NCBI GenBank assembly: GCA_018269005.1
Contig: JAFDVK010000024.1
Span: 1-64,000 of the forward strand
DNA length: 64,000 bases
Direction: 5' to 3'
Source: Acidobacteriota bacterium
GTDB lineage: Bacteria > Acidobacteriota > Blastocatellia > Pyrinomonadales > Pyrinomonadaceae
The number at the start of each line of letters is the position of its first letter. Position 1 is the stretch's first letter. Below the pieces are notes generated by a model. That model was given only the letters and a program-made list of their open reading frames with translations, had not been told where the DNA came from and did no database searches. Both the position numbers and the translations under genes were made by a program. Of this stretch, positions 35,354-42,536 are shown piece after piece.

Positions 35354-35890
35354 TCAAGCGGCCGATTCGCACTTCGCCCGCGGATTCGGCGACCAGCAAT
35401 GGACGGCACTCGTATCTTCTGACGCGGCGAGAAGTTCGACGACCTCGGTCTTGAGTACAGGATGCACAAAGTTCGGGATCAGCTCTGCCAAAGGACGGAG
35501 CACGAATTTTCGCAGGTGCATTCGCGGATGCGGGACGGTCACCAGATCGGAATTCATCTTCAGTGAGCCGATGAAGATGATGTCGAGGTCGATCGTGCGA
35601 GGCTCTTTCGGCCCGGCGTGTTTCTCGCCGCGGCCAAGCGAATATTCGATCCGCAAGAGGCGAGCCATCAACTGGGTTGGTGTCGCCGCTCCTATCTGGA
35701 CCTCAGCGACCATATTCAGAAATTTAAGGTCCGTGTCCATATCGATCGGCTCTGTTTCGTAGATCGTCGAAAGGCGATGTACGACGAGATCCGCTTCGAT
35801 CAGGCCGCGTACGGCCAAGAGCAAATTTCCCGCTCGGTCGCCAAGATTCGAGCCGAGGCTGATGTATGCAAAAGTAGGTTCAGAGCCCAT
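35354..35890 (-). CDS. folK: 2-amino-4-hydroxy-6-hydroxymethyldihydropteridine diphosphokinase
   Basis: Transfers pyrophosphate from ATP to hydroxymethyl-dihydropterin in folate synthesis. The family pattern is clear: FAYISLGSNLGDRAGNLLLA at the start, STIYETEPI, FLNMVAEVQ and the HPPK signature GPKEPRTIDLDIIFIG, followed by VPHPRMHLRKFVLRPLAELIP. About 178 residues. The ATG at 35890 overlaps the 3' end of hxlR by 11 bases. Next comes panB after 58 bases. Confidence 0.94.
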   Translation of the reverse strand: MGSEPTFAYISLGSNLGDRAGNLLLAVRGLIEADLVVHRLSTIYETEPIDMDTDLKFLNMVAEVQIGAATPTQLMARLLRIEYSLGRGEKHAGPKEPRTIDLDIIFIGSLKMNSDLVTVPHPRMHLRKFVLRPLAELIPNFVHPVLKTEVVELLAASEDTSAVHCWSPNPRAKCESAA

Positions 35891-36212
35891 TTCTATCAAG
35901 ATCTTCCTGCAGCCCGTCAATAGCATCGAGCAGGACGGCAAACTTTTTGCCGAACGGCGTCAAACGATATTCGACACGCGGCGGCACTTCCGCAAACTCC
36001 TCGCGATCCAATATGCCGAATCGCACGAGCTTGCGGAGACGCTCGTTCAGGACCTTCGTCGTCAGGCCATCGACGTTCCTTTCCATCGCTCCCGGCCGAT
36101 TGATGCCGCGTTTTACAAGGTCGATCACCGAGAGCGACCATTTGCAGCGGATGATGTTCTCGACCATCCGCTTTGCGTCCATTTCTTGAGGATCTTTTTT
36201 TGCAGCAGTCAT
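35880..36212 (-). CDS. HxlR-family winged-helix regulator
   Basis: About 110 residues. HxlR proteins are small dimeric regulators, often sensing reactive aldehydes, quinones or oxidants. The family stretch is visible: RMVENIIRCKWSLSVIDLVK, LTTKVLNERLRKLVRFGILD (recognition helix) and VPPRVEYRLTPFGKKFAVLL (wing). A Cys in IIRCKW is at the position used as a redox sensor in several members. The ATG at 36212 is preferred over a TTG at 36227. It is divergent from a glutaredoxin-like gene, a common pairing of regulator and target, and two near-identical 12-mers lie in the gap. folK overlaps its end. Confidence 0.87.
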   Translation of the reverse strand: MTAAKKDPQEMDAKRMVENIIRCKWSLSVIDLVKRGINRPGAMERNVDGLTTKVLNERLRKLVRFGILDREEFAEVPPRVEYRLTPFGKKFAVLLDAIDGLQEDLDRNGL

Positions 36213-36222
36213 CACAATGCGA

Positions 36223-36253
36223 ACCAAAAAGTACGTATCTCACCGAAAAGTGC
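36223..36253. promoter_or_regulatory. Direct-repeat candidate operator for the HxlR regulator
   Basis: ACCAAAAAGTAC (36223-36234) and ACCGAAAAGTGC (36242-36253) differ at two of twelve positions and start 19 bases apart. They lie just upstream of hxlR and about 90 bases before the divergent glutaredoxin-like gene, where an autoregulator would bind. Confidence 0.35.
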
Positions 36254-36340
36254 CTGCTTACCACGGCCGCTCATCCTTGCTAATCTCTAGCATACAGCAG
36301 GAATTTTGCTAGTTAAAAGGACGTCAAGGAGATACATTCA

Positions 36341-36577
36341 ATGAAACAGAAAGCGATCTTTTACCACGCGGGCTGCCCCGTTTGTGTGAGCGCGGAGCAG
36401 ATGGTCGCACAGGCGATCGATGCCGAGCAGTTCGATGTAGAGATAGTTCATCTAGGCGAGTCCAAGGGCAGAGTTGGCGAGGCCGAGGCCGCAGGCGTCA
36501 AGTCGGTCCCGGCACTCGTGATCGCCGGCCAACCATATCACATCAACTTCGGAGCCTCGATCGAGGCGCTGAAGTAA
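36341..36577 (+). CDS. Glutaredoxin/thioredoxin-like small redox protein
   Basis: 78 residues with FYHAGCPVCVSAEQMV carrying a CxxC site near the N-terminus and the cis-Pro segment VKSVPALVIAGQPYHINFG. It should be a cytosolic thiol-disulfide carrier. AAGGAG lies about 10 bases before the ATG. It is divergent from the hxlR gene 128 bases away, which suggests HxlR controls it. The inverted 352-bp repeat begins 36 bases after its stop. Confidence 0.8.
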   Translation: MKQKAIFYHAGCPVCVSAEQMVAQAIDAEQFDVEIVHLGESKGRVGEAEAAGVKSVPALVIAGQPYHINFGASIEALK

Positions 36578-36613
36578 CGTTCGAAAGCGGCGAACTGGAG
36601 CCCGGACTGGTTC

Positions 36614-36968
36614 GTCCCCAAAGGGGACAAAGATTATAGCCCAGGGTAAGGCCGCATCGGCCGCAACCCTGGGAAAGAGGTCGCAAATTTAATGCTGGAG
36701 CTCCGTTAGGAGCGACAGGATAATGTCGGCGAACGAGCCGCCTCCGAGAGCGTTTGTGGTTTGTGCGTTCTGCAAACATGCGGCTCCTCCGGAGCCGACC
36801 GGTTTCGTCTCCGCAGGGGATACGAGATAATAGCCCAGGGTAAGCCCGCTGAATTGCCACGCCGCTGAATTGCCACGAGCTTCAGCTCGTGGTTAGCTTC
36901 TCCTCAATATTCTGCCGGAGCGTGCGAAGCACGCGATAGAGAAGTGTCGGCGGCACGCCGCCTCCGAG
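36614..36968 (-). repeat. 352-bp palindrome-rich repeat, copy B (inverted)
   Basis: The reverse complement of 4901-5252 with a small number of differences, including the CCACGAGCT-AGCTCGTGG hairpin, the GGCTCCGGAGGAGCC hairpin and the two CCCTGGGCTAT blocks. It lies next to an RHS remnant (37100-37215), as copy A abuts another RHS fragment. From 36969 to 37099 a further short palindromic stretch follows (TCGGGCAAGCCCGA). Confidence 0.8.
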
Positions 36969-37099
36969 ATCCGCTTTGTGAAACCTTCGGTCGGGCAAGC
37001 CCGACCGCACTGCGATGCGGCAAGCCGCCTCCCGGCGATTGATTCCGTTCTCGAACCACGCCATAAACGACGTGGCTATGCGAGGCCATTGTCGACGGT

Positions 37100-37215
37100 A
37101 GGACTCTGCACCAACGAGAGTTCGCTGTCATTGTCGAGCACGTTCTTCACCTTGCGGCCGCTCGGATAAGTCTCCTCCACCAAAGCCCCGGAGAGACTGT
37201 GGTCTGTCCGTTAGA
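37100..37215 (-). pseudogene. RHS-repeat remnant
   Basis: Read on the minus strand, the frame gives SLSGALVEETYPSGRKVK, then VLDNDSELSLVQS, the RHS segment that normally precedes the MRLGNGK part. It has no start or stop of its own and is followed by the inverted repeat. The same stretch, more decayed, opens the putative toxin frame near 3210-3255. Confidence 0.65.
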
Positions 37216-37222
37216 AGTTCGT

Positions 37223-37675
37223 TCATTGGCTCTCGGACTTTCCTGTCGGATTGATCGTAACGGAACCTAGTGTCTCCTGGATGGTCACGTGGAATGGCAA
37301 GACAAAGTAGGATCGTGTTTCCGGACCCGAAGGCGTACCGGCGGGCAGAACTACGTAATCAAATGTAAGATCAGCAGATCGTTCTTTACACCCAGCCGTC
37401 TCGGTTGGCTTAACGGCGGAAAATTTCCACACTTTTGCGACCAATTCGGAGCTCTTGCTTAGCCGTTTGGGGCCTTCGATCGCCTCGGCTCTTGAAACAT
37501 TACCATCTTTATCGACCGTCACCCGGACAACGACCGTTCCGCTTTCTTTCAACGCAAGCGAGACGGCCGGATAGGGCGGTACGACCACTTTTTTCGGCAT
37601 TACCTCGCAGGTTTGCGAGTGTCCTGTGAACGCCAAAAGCCCGATAAGTCCCAATATGATGCAGACGTGCTTCAT
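37223..37675 (-). CDS. Secreted TonB C-terminal domain protein
   Basis: About 150 residues. MKHVCIILGLIGLLAFTGHS is a signal peptide and AGAGGGC lies before the ATG at 37675, which fixes the start. The mature part, VVVPPYPAVSLALKESGTVV, VRVTVDKDGNVSRAEAIEG and the downstream basic helix region WKFSAVK match the TonB-C fold. Stand-alone TonB-C proteins like this are frequent in Acidobacteriota and Bacteroidetes. There is no N-terminal membrane anchor beyond the signal, so a periplasmic or outer membrane role is likely. It stands in the decayed RHS zone. Confidence 0.75.
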   Translation of the reverse strand: MKHVCIILGLIGLLAFTGHSQTCEVMPKKVVVPPYPAVSLALKESGTVVVRVTVDKDGNVSRAEAIEGPKRLSKSSELVAKVWKFSAVKPTETAGCKERSADLTFDYVVLPAGTPSGPETRSYFVLPFHVTIQETLGSVTINPTGKSESQ

Positions 37676-37833
37676 AATGCCCTCTTTAGACTTCGAGATC
37701 GAAGCTAAGTTATTAACTTTGACGGCTAGCATACGCCGTCGAATACCCCGCCGCATCGCCGCCGTCGGTTGTCTGCTTCGCCGCCAACACTCTCCCTAAG
37801 ATGTCAAACGCCGTGTATTTCTTAGAAGCATAG

Positions 37834-38316
37834 CTAAAGATCGCAATCCTTTGGCTTTACCTCATGCTTCACTTCGATCACCTTAACCTGATTCTCAAAA
37901 CAGTCATAAGTTAAAAGCACTGATACATACTTATTGCTTTGCGATGCGTACGACCGTCTTACGGCCAATATGACATCGAACTTTGGAACAACTTCGATGC
38001 CGTTTACAATATAATGCACCACGAGTCTGTACTTTCCTCTTGCGATGTTCTTAATCTGGAAGTCGCCGTTCTCATCGGTCTCGACGGCAGCGATTAGACT
38101 ATCGGGGTGACCAAGCTTTTGGAGCTCGACTCTTGTATGCGGCAAAGGGTGGCTCCCCTGCTCGTCAGGCACAATAATTTTCCCTTGCACCTTATCGATA
38201 TTCACAGTCTCTAACGGACACATTGACTGACCTAAACTTGACCCGTATCCCGCCAACACTATAACTGACACAGTTAACATGAACCTCCCCTTTTTAACGA
38301 GTGCAACATTAATCAT
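37834..38316 (-). CDS. Secreted carboxypeptidase-regulatory-like protein next to the RHS tip
   Basis: 160 residues. A basic start and VKKGRFMLTVSVIVLAGYGS give a signal peptide. The mature part shows VQGKIIVPDEQGSHPLPHTR, AVETDENGDFQIKNIARGKY, a beta-sandwich of the carboxypeptidase regulatory-like type. Its ATG overlaps the stop of the RHS/metallopeptidase frame by 4 bases (ATGA), which suggests a functional pair. Being exported, it could be an immunity protein neutralising the peptidase tip outside the cytosol, but this is a hypothesis. The start could also be the Met at residue 13. Confidence 0.6.
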   Translation of the reverse strand: MINVALVKKGRFMLTVSVIVLAGYGSSLGQSMCPLETVNIDKVQGKIIVPDEQGSHPLPHTRVELQKLGHPDSLIAAVETDENGDFQIKNIARGKYRLVVHYIVNGIEVVPKFDVILAVRRSYASQSNKYVSVLLTYDCFENQVKVIEVKHEVKPKDCDL

Positions 38317-39392
38317 TCTTGTCCTCCAAATATCTTATTGCTTTCTGAATTCCGGGGCTTGTCTATCTTGCTTCCAAGACTCTGTTGAATGACCGGTACC
38401 GAGGTTCGTTCCGCTCGGTTATCGGTTTGCACAGCAAACTCGTCGATGCTGCTAACTCCGGCTTCTTTATAGACAATTTTTAGCTTTTCCTTATATTCCG
38501 ACGACACTGGTCCACGAGCTTTGAGAGTCTCCATAGCGTCCTGGTAAGCCCTCCATACATTCGGGCGTTCGTTCGCATCTTCAACATGCCCAAACTCGTG
38601 CGCTATAACGCCAGCACCTAAAATTTCAGAATCGACCCTTTCCTCTCCCAATGCCCTCTGAAGCGGATACTGTTTTTCGTCACGCATGGCGGCAGCAGAT
38701 CGATCATCGATTTTGGACCCCAACGAAATGGTAGCGCCAATTAGCTTACCGTCGGCGAACTTGAAGTCATGTGTTAACTCGCCGTTACCCTTCTTAGGAT
38801 CCATATTTACTACCAATTTGAAGTTGCGATCGTTATTATATTTCTCCCAGAGCTTCTTGCCCTTTTTGGTCGCGAGAAACGCAGCTTTCCACTTTTGATA
38901 ATCTTCATTATCGTCAAGGCTGGAATCGTCAATAATTTGCCCAGTTGGATCAATTAGGACGAGCGGGTTGTTTCGCACATAGCCGTAGAGGTTGATGCGC
39001 TGGGGATCCAGTGGCCGAGAAGGCTCCATCAAGATTGGATCAGTCGATGAAAATCTTCCAAGCTTGTTGGCGTACAATCGGGCTTGGGCGAAGTCGAGGT
39101 CGGTTTCGGTGTCGCGTTCGTAGCCGGTGAATTGTTTTCTTACAGAATCGGCAGAATAATTCAATCCGGTTGTTCGCTGTGCAGTAAAGATTTCCTCGCC
39201 GAATGGGTGGTAGTCGTGGCGGGCGATGACGGCACCGTTTGCGTCGGTGTTTATTCGTGGGCTGCCAAGATGATCCGCCGTCAGGTAACGCACTTTCGCA
39301 TCTTGCACGGAAACAACATTTGTCGAATATTCTGCCACCAGCTTACCAGATGCATCGTGCGCAAAAACGGTTGTTTCGCCCAGTCCGTCCAC
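38313..39392 (-). CDS. RHS core fragment with HEFGH metallopeptidase-like tip (5' truncated)
   Basis: The first part is RHS core: GKLVAEYSTNVVSVQDAKV, LTADHLGSPRINTDANGAV, RHDYHPFGEEIFTAQ, then VRKQFTGYERDTETDLDFAQ, RFSSTDPILMEPS, RINLYGYVRNNPLVLIDPTG, the border where RHS tips start. The tip of about 220 residues contains GAGVIAHEFGHVEDANE, a zinc HExxH site with a following acidic residue, and ends PRNSESNKIFGGQE. Upstream the frame stays open and RHS-like only for a few residues before short repeats at 39437, so the N-terminal RHS barrel is missing. The listed GTG start is nominal. Whether it is expressed is unclear. The next gene overlaps by 4 bases. Confidence 0.78.
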   Translation of the reverse strand: MDGLGETTVFAHDASGKLVAEYSTNVVSVQDAKVRYLTADHLGSPRINTDANGAVIARHDYHPFGEEIFTAQRTTGLNYSADSVRKQFTGYERDTETDLDFAQARLYANKLGRFSSTDPILMEPSRPLDPQRINLYGYVRNNPLVLIDPTGQIIDDSSLDDNEDYQKWKAAFLATKKGKKLWEKYNNDRNFKLVVNMDPKKGNGELTHDFKFADGKLIGATISLGSKIDDRSAAAMRDEKQYPLQRALGEERVDSEILGAGVIAHEFGHVEDANERPNVWRAYQDAMETLKARGPVSSEYKEKLKIVYKEAGVSSIDEFAVQTDNRAERTSVPVIQQSLGSKIDKPRNSESNKIFGGQE

Positions 39393-40006
39393 AGATAAAA
39401 GTTTACGCAGGTTTGGGTGTGAGCGATAGCATAAACCGCACGAAATGTATCAAACCGCACAAAACGACACATTCCGCACAAATTGTATCAAACCGCACAA
39501 AACGACACAGAATGCACAGAATGTATCAAAGTGCACGATTTGCACGATTTGCACGGACAGTAGAACCGCCTGCGTGAGCGGGCGGCGTGGTTCAAGAACA
39601 AGATCAATGTCTCGGAGGCGGGCTTGCCGCAGACAAAGCCTCTTGTCGCTCGATGTCCCGATGAATCGGGGCCGAGCTCCGGGAACTGGACTTGCCGCGT
39701 GACCCAGGGTTGCGCCCGAGTCGGCTTGTGCCCTTACTTCGTGCGGGCTTCTTCAATGCTGACCGCCCGCTCACGCAGGCGGTACTGACAGGACTGACCG
39801 CCCGCTCACGCAGGCGGTTCTGACATCGGACTGTGCCCATACTGCTGTGCGGGCTTCTGCAAGTGTTACGCCCTTACTTCGTGCGGGCTTCTTCAACGCG
39901 TTCTCCGTTCTGTTGTGCCGCTCCGGAGAAGGCAGGGCTGCGGTGCGAGAATTGCTTTTGCGGGTAATTAAATGCTTCAATAGGGAAGTCAGAGTTGAAG
40001 TACGTT
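39393..40006. repeat. Repeat field between the RHS fragment and the AlbA_2 gene
   Basis: No gene is supported here. At 39437-39555 is a run of CGCACAAAACGACAC and TGTATCAAA(CC/GT)GCAC units, related to 5811-5870. A 24-mer, AGAACCGCCTGCGTGAGCGG(GCGG), occurs at 39562-39585 and twice in inverse orientation at about 39763 and 39797. At 39730-39757 and 39847-39897 is the unit GCCCTTACTTCGTGCGGGCT followed by TCTTCAA, which recurs inverted near 62.7-62.9 kb. These look like intergenic repeat families. Confidence 0.65.
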
Positions 40007-41302
40007 ATGCCGCGAAAAAGATTCCGACATAGCCCGCGTTTTGAATCAACAGGAGATCATTCCTTTCAGGAATATCTTGTCAATCAAGATTCTCCATCGA
40101 CAACCAGAACCGAATTGCTGCGATTGATCCGCGGCGGCGAGGACACGTATCTCGAGCTCAAAGTAAAGCTTTCGAACAGCGAGCGAATATCGCAGGGCAT
40201 CGTCGCCATCGCGAATACAGACGGCGGGACGATCATTTTCGGCGTCAACGACCAGCTTCGGATCGAAGGCGTCAGCAATCCCGAATGGGTGCAGGAAGAA
40301 CTTGCGCGTATCTGCCGCGAGGAGATCGTGCCGCCGGTCGTTCCGGTCCTTGACACGATCGCGTTCGACAGCGGAAAGCGTGTCGTCGCTCTTGATATCG
40401 ACGGCCGCAAAAGGCCTTATCGAACGCGCGACGGACGATTCTATCTTCGCTTCGGCGCCGAAAAACGCGAGGTTTCGCGTTCGGAACTCTCGGCGTGGCT
40501 CGATGAACTGCGGCCGCTCGGCTTTGAGAATATTCCGCTGCAGAATGTGAAGGAATCGGATCTTGACGACGCACTTGTTTGGAGTTTTGCGAGCGGCTTT
40601 GACGAAAATGCTCCGAATCTGAACCTTTACCAGACGAGCGATTTTTTGAGGAAGGACCTTCTGCTCGCGGTCGGCAATGCTGACGAATTTTTCCCGACGG
40701 TCGCCGCCGTATTGTTGTTCGGAAAAGACGAGAAGGTCGCCGAGCTTCTGCCGCGGTCGAACGTTACGGTCGCTCGTTTTTCAGGTGACGGCGCACGTGC
40801 AGACCTGATCGAGGCGATCGAGGTGAAGGGCAATCTTCACACGCAATACGAAGCGATACTTGCGTTCATAAAACGCTACGTCGATCTTGCTAAAGAGCGG
40901 CCGAAGCGAAGGCTGACGCTGGTGGGTGACAGCGTCGCAAAGCCTCGCGGACACTATCATTTCTATTCGATCTCCGAGGCGGTGATCAACATGCTGATGC
41001 ACCGCGATCTGGCGATGCGCGACATTCGAACTAGGATCAACATTTATGACAACTCGATCGAGTTCGTAAATCCGCGTCGAACGAACGGGTTCTCGCCGCC
41101 GGCGTCGCGTGCGATCCGATACGGGATCACGCAGCGGCTCAATCCGCAGATCTCCGCGATCTTCACCCGCCGCGAATATGGTATAAATACTCCTCATGGC
41201 GGACTTCCGATGATCCTTCGTCAATCGACGCGCTTTTCTGATCGACGGCCAGAGATTTATATTGCAAATGACGAATTCAAGCTCCGAATCTTCGCCGCCT
41301 GA
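40007..41302 (+). CDS. AlbA_2/Schlafen-domain putative transcriptional regulator
   Basis: About 431 residues. Residues 40-160 form the AlbA_2 (SLFN) domain: YLELKVKLSNSERISQGIVA, IANTDGGTIIFGVNDQ and YRTRDGRFYLRFGAEKREVS. The rest resembles the ATP-binding C-terminal module of this family, once called RecG-like: SISEAVINMLMHRDLAMRDI and IEFVNPRRTNG with later EYGINTPHGGLP. A TTG at 39995 has AGGGAAG 6 bases upstream and could be the start; the ATG at 40007 is given. Such proteins regulate transcription or act in nucleic-acid defence; the role here is not known. The next gene overlaps by 35 bases. Confidence 0.75.
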   Translation: MPRKRFRHSPRFESTGDHSFQEYLVNQDSPSTTRTELLRLIRGGEDTYLELKVKLSNSERISQGIVAIANTDGGTIIFGVNDQLRIEGVSNPEWVQEELARICREEIVPPVVPVLDTIAFDSGKRVVALDIDGRKRPYRTRDGRFYLRFGAEKREVSRSELSAWLDELRPLGFENIPLQNVKESDLDDALVWSFASGFDENAPNLNLYQTSDFLRKDLLLAVGNADEFFPTVAAVLLFGKDEKVAELLPRSNVTVARFSGDGARADLIEAIEVKGNLHTQYEAILAFIKRYVDLAKERPKRRLTLVGDSVAKPRGHYHFYSISEAVINMLMHRDLAMRDIRTRINIYDNSIEFVNPRRTNGFSPPASRAIRYGITQRLNPQISAIFTRREYGINTPHGGLPMILRQSTRFSDRRPEIYIANDEFKLRIFAA

Positions 41303-42518
41303 TGCCGAAAGCCATGCGCTCGGAGCAAAGCAGAAGGCGATGCTTTCGCTTGCTGCGGCCGTGATCTATTTCCTCTCGAATCCAAAGCCGCAGAATTATT
41401 ACGACTACACGTTCAGAGTCGCCGGAAGGATGCTTTCGGGTACGATCTCGCTCTCGGAACCGCCGCCGCCATGGCTGAATGAATTCGTGCCGTACCACGG
41501 CAGCTATTATTCGGTCTTTCCGCTTGGGGCCGTTCTGTCGATGATCCCGGCGGCAGTTTTGAAGGCGATCGGGCTGATCAACGAAATGCCGGGTGCATGG
41601 ATCTCGGCGATCCTTGCCGGTGCGGCCGCTTGGTTCTTGCTATCGATCGGTGAGAAGTACAAGACACCGCGTTCACGCTCCATCTTGATGACCGCTGCCG
41701 TCCTTTTTGGAACGTGGATGTGGACGAATCTCGCGTTCGCCGGTGCGTGGCAGCTTGCACTTGGTTTTGCGGTCGTCGGTGAATTGGGGGCGTTATATTT
41801 TACGCTGTTCGATCGAAGGCCGCTGATCGCCGGAGCGTTCTTCGCACTCGCGTTCGGCAATCGGACCGAGATCCTTTTGACCGCACCGATCTTTTATTAT
41901 TTTCTCGGCCGCAGGGATCCATCCGCAAAAAAAGCTGCGTCGATCAAGCAAACAGCTTACGTCGCCCTCGCAAAATTCAATGCGGTCCCGTTCGTCCTCG
42001 GCCTTGCGACGCTTGCGTACAATTACGCGAGATTCGGCGCGTTCTCGGATTTCGGTTATGCGAGGATACCGGGCGTTCTGAGCGAGCCGTGGTACAGATA
42101 CGGAATTTTCTCGACGAAGTACATTCCGGATCAGGCGTGGCAGATGCTGCTGAAGCTGTGGGACGTCGTCGATCATTTTCCGTATCTGCTGCCCGACCCG
42201 TTCTCGAGCTCGATCCTTGTAAGCAGCCCGTTCCTTTTCCTTCTTCTGCGAATGGGGGCAAAGGACGGCGGCGTAAAGCTCGCGGCGTGGCTTTCGATCA
42301 TCGTGATGACATTTGTCCTCTGGATGCACGGAAATGCCGGCGGCTATCAATTCAGCTATAGATATGCGATGGTATTGCTGCCGTGGACGTATATCATATT
42401 GTTGGAGTCCGCACCGCAAAAGATCACGATTCCGGAATGGTGCATCTATATTTTTTCGATCGTCGCGAACATCTATGCGACCTGGCTTTTTCATTGGACA
42501 GATCTGCTAAAACGTTAA
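41268..42518 (+). CDS. Multi-pass membrane protein, GT-C glycosyltransferase-like
   Basis: About 416 residues with roughly ten hydrophobic helices. After a polar N-terminus the first long loop, NPKPQNYYDYTFRVAGRMLS and YHGSYYSVFPLG, carries aromatic and acidic residues as in the first loop of GT-C glycosyltransferases, although a clear DxD is not visible. FGNRTEILLTAPIFYYFLGR and AGGYQFSYRYAMVLLPW fit later helices of the same superfamily. Substrate unknown; a lipid-linked sugar role is an inference. The ATG at 41268 lies within the end of the AlbA_2 gene; an in-frame TTG at 41262 is possible. Confidence 0.6.
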   Translation: MTNSSSESSPPDAESHALGAKQKAMLSLAAAVIYFLSNPKPQNYYDYTFRVAGRMLSGTISLSEPPPPWLNEFVPYHGSYYSVFPLGAVLSMIPAAVLKAIGLINEMPGAWISAILAGAAAWFLLSIGEKYKTPRSRSILMTAAVLFGTWMWTNLAFAGAWQLALGFAVVGELGALYFTLFDRRPLIAGAFFALAFGNRTEILLTAPIFYYFLGRRDPSAKKAASIKQTAYVALAKFNAVPFVLGLATLAYNYARFGAFSDFGYARIPGVLSEPWYRYGIFSTKYIPDQAWQMLLKLWDVVDHFPYLLPDPFSSSILVSSPFLFLLLRMGAKDGGVKLAAWLSIIVMTFVLWMHGNAGGYQFSYRYAMVLLPWTYIILLESAPQKITIPEWCIYIFSIVANIYATWLFHWTDLLKR

Positions 42519-42536
42519 TGGATCGAGCTTCGTCAA

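Noticed and set aside
4901..36968. Composite transposon flanked by the 352-bp repeats
   Set aside because: The interval holds conserved housekeeping genes and no transposase; an inversion substrate is the simpler reading.
39437..39555. Regularly spaced GCAC units as a CRISPR array
   Set aside because: Unit spacing is short and irregular, there are no unique spacers of constant length and no cas gene nearby.
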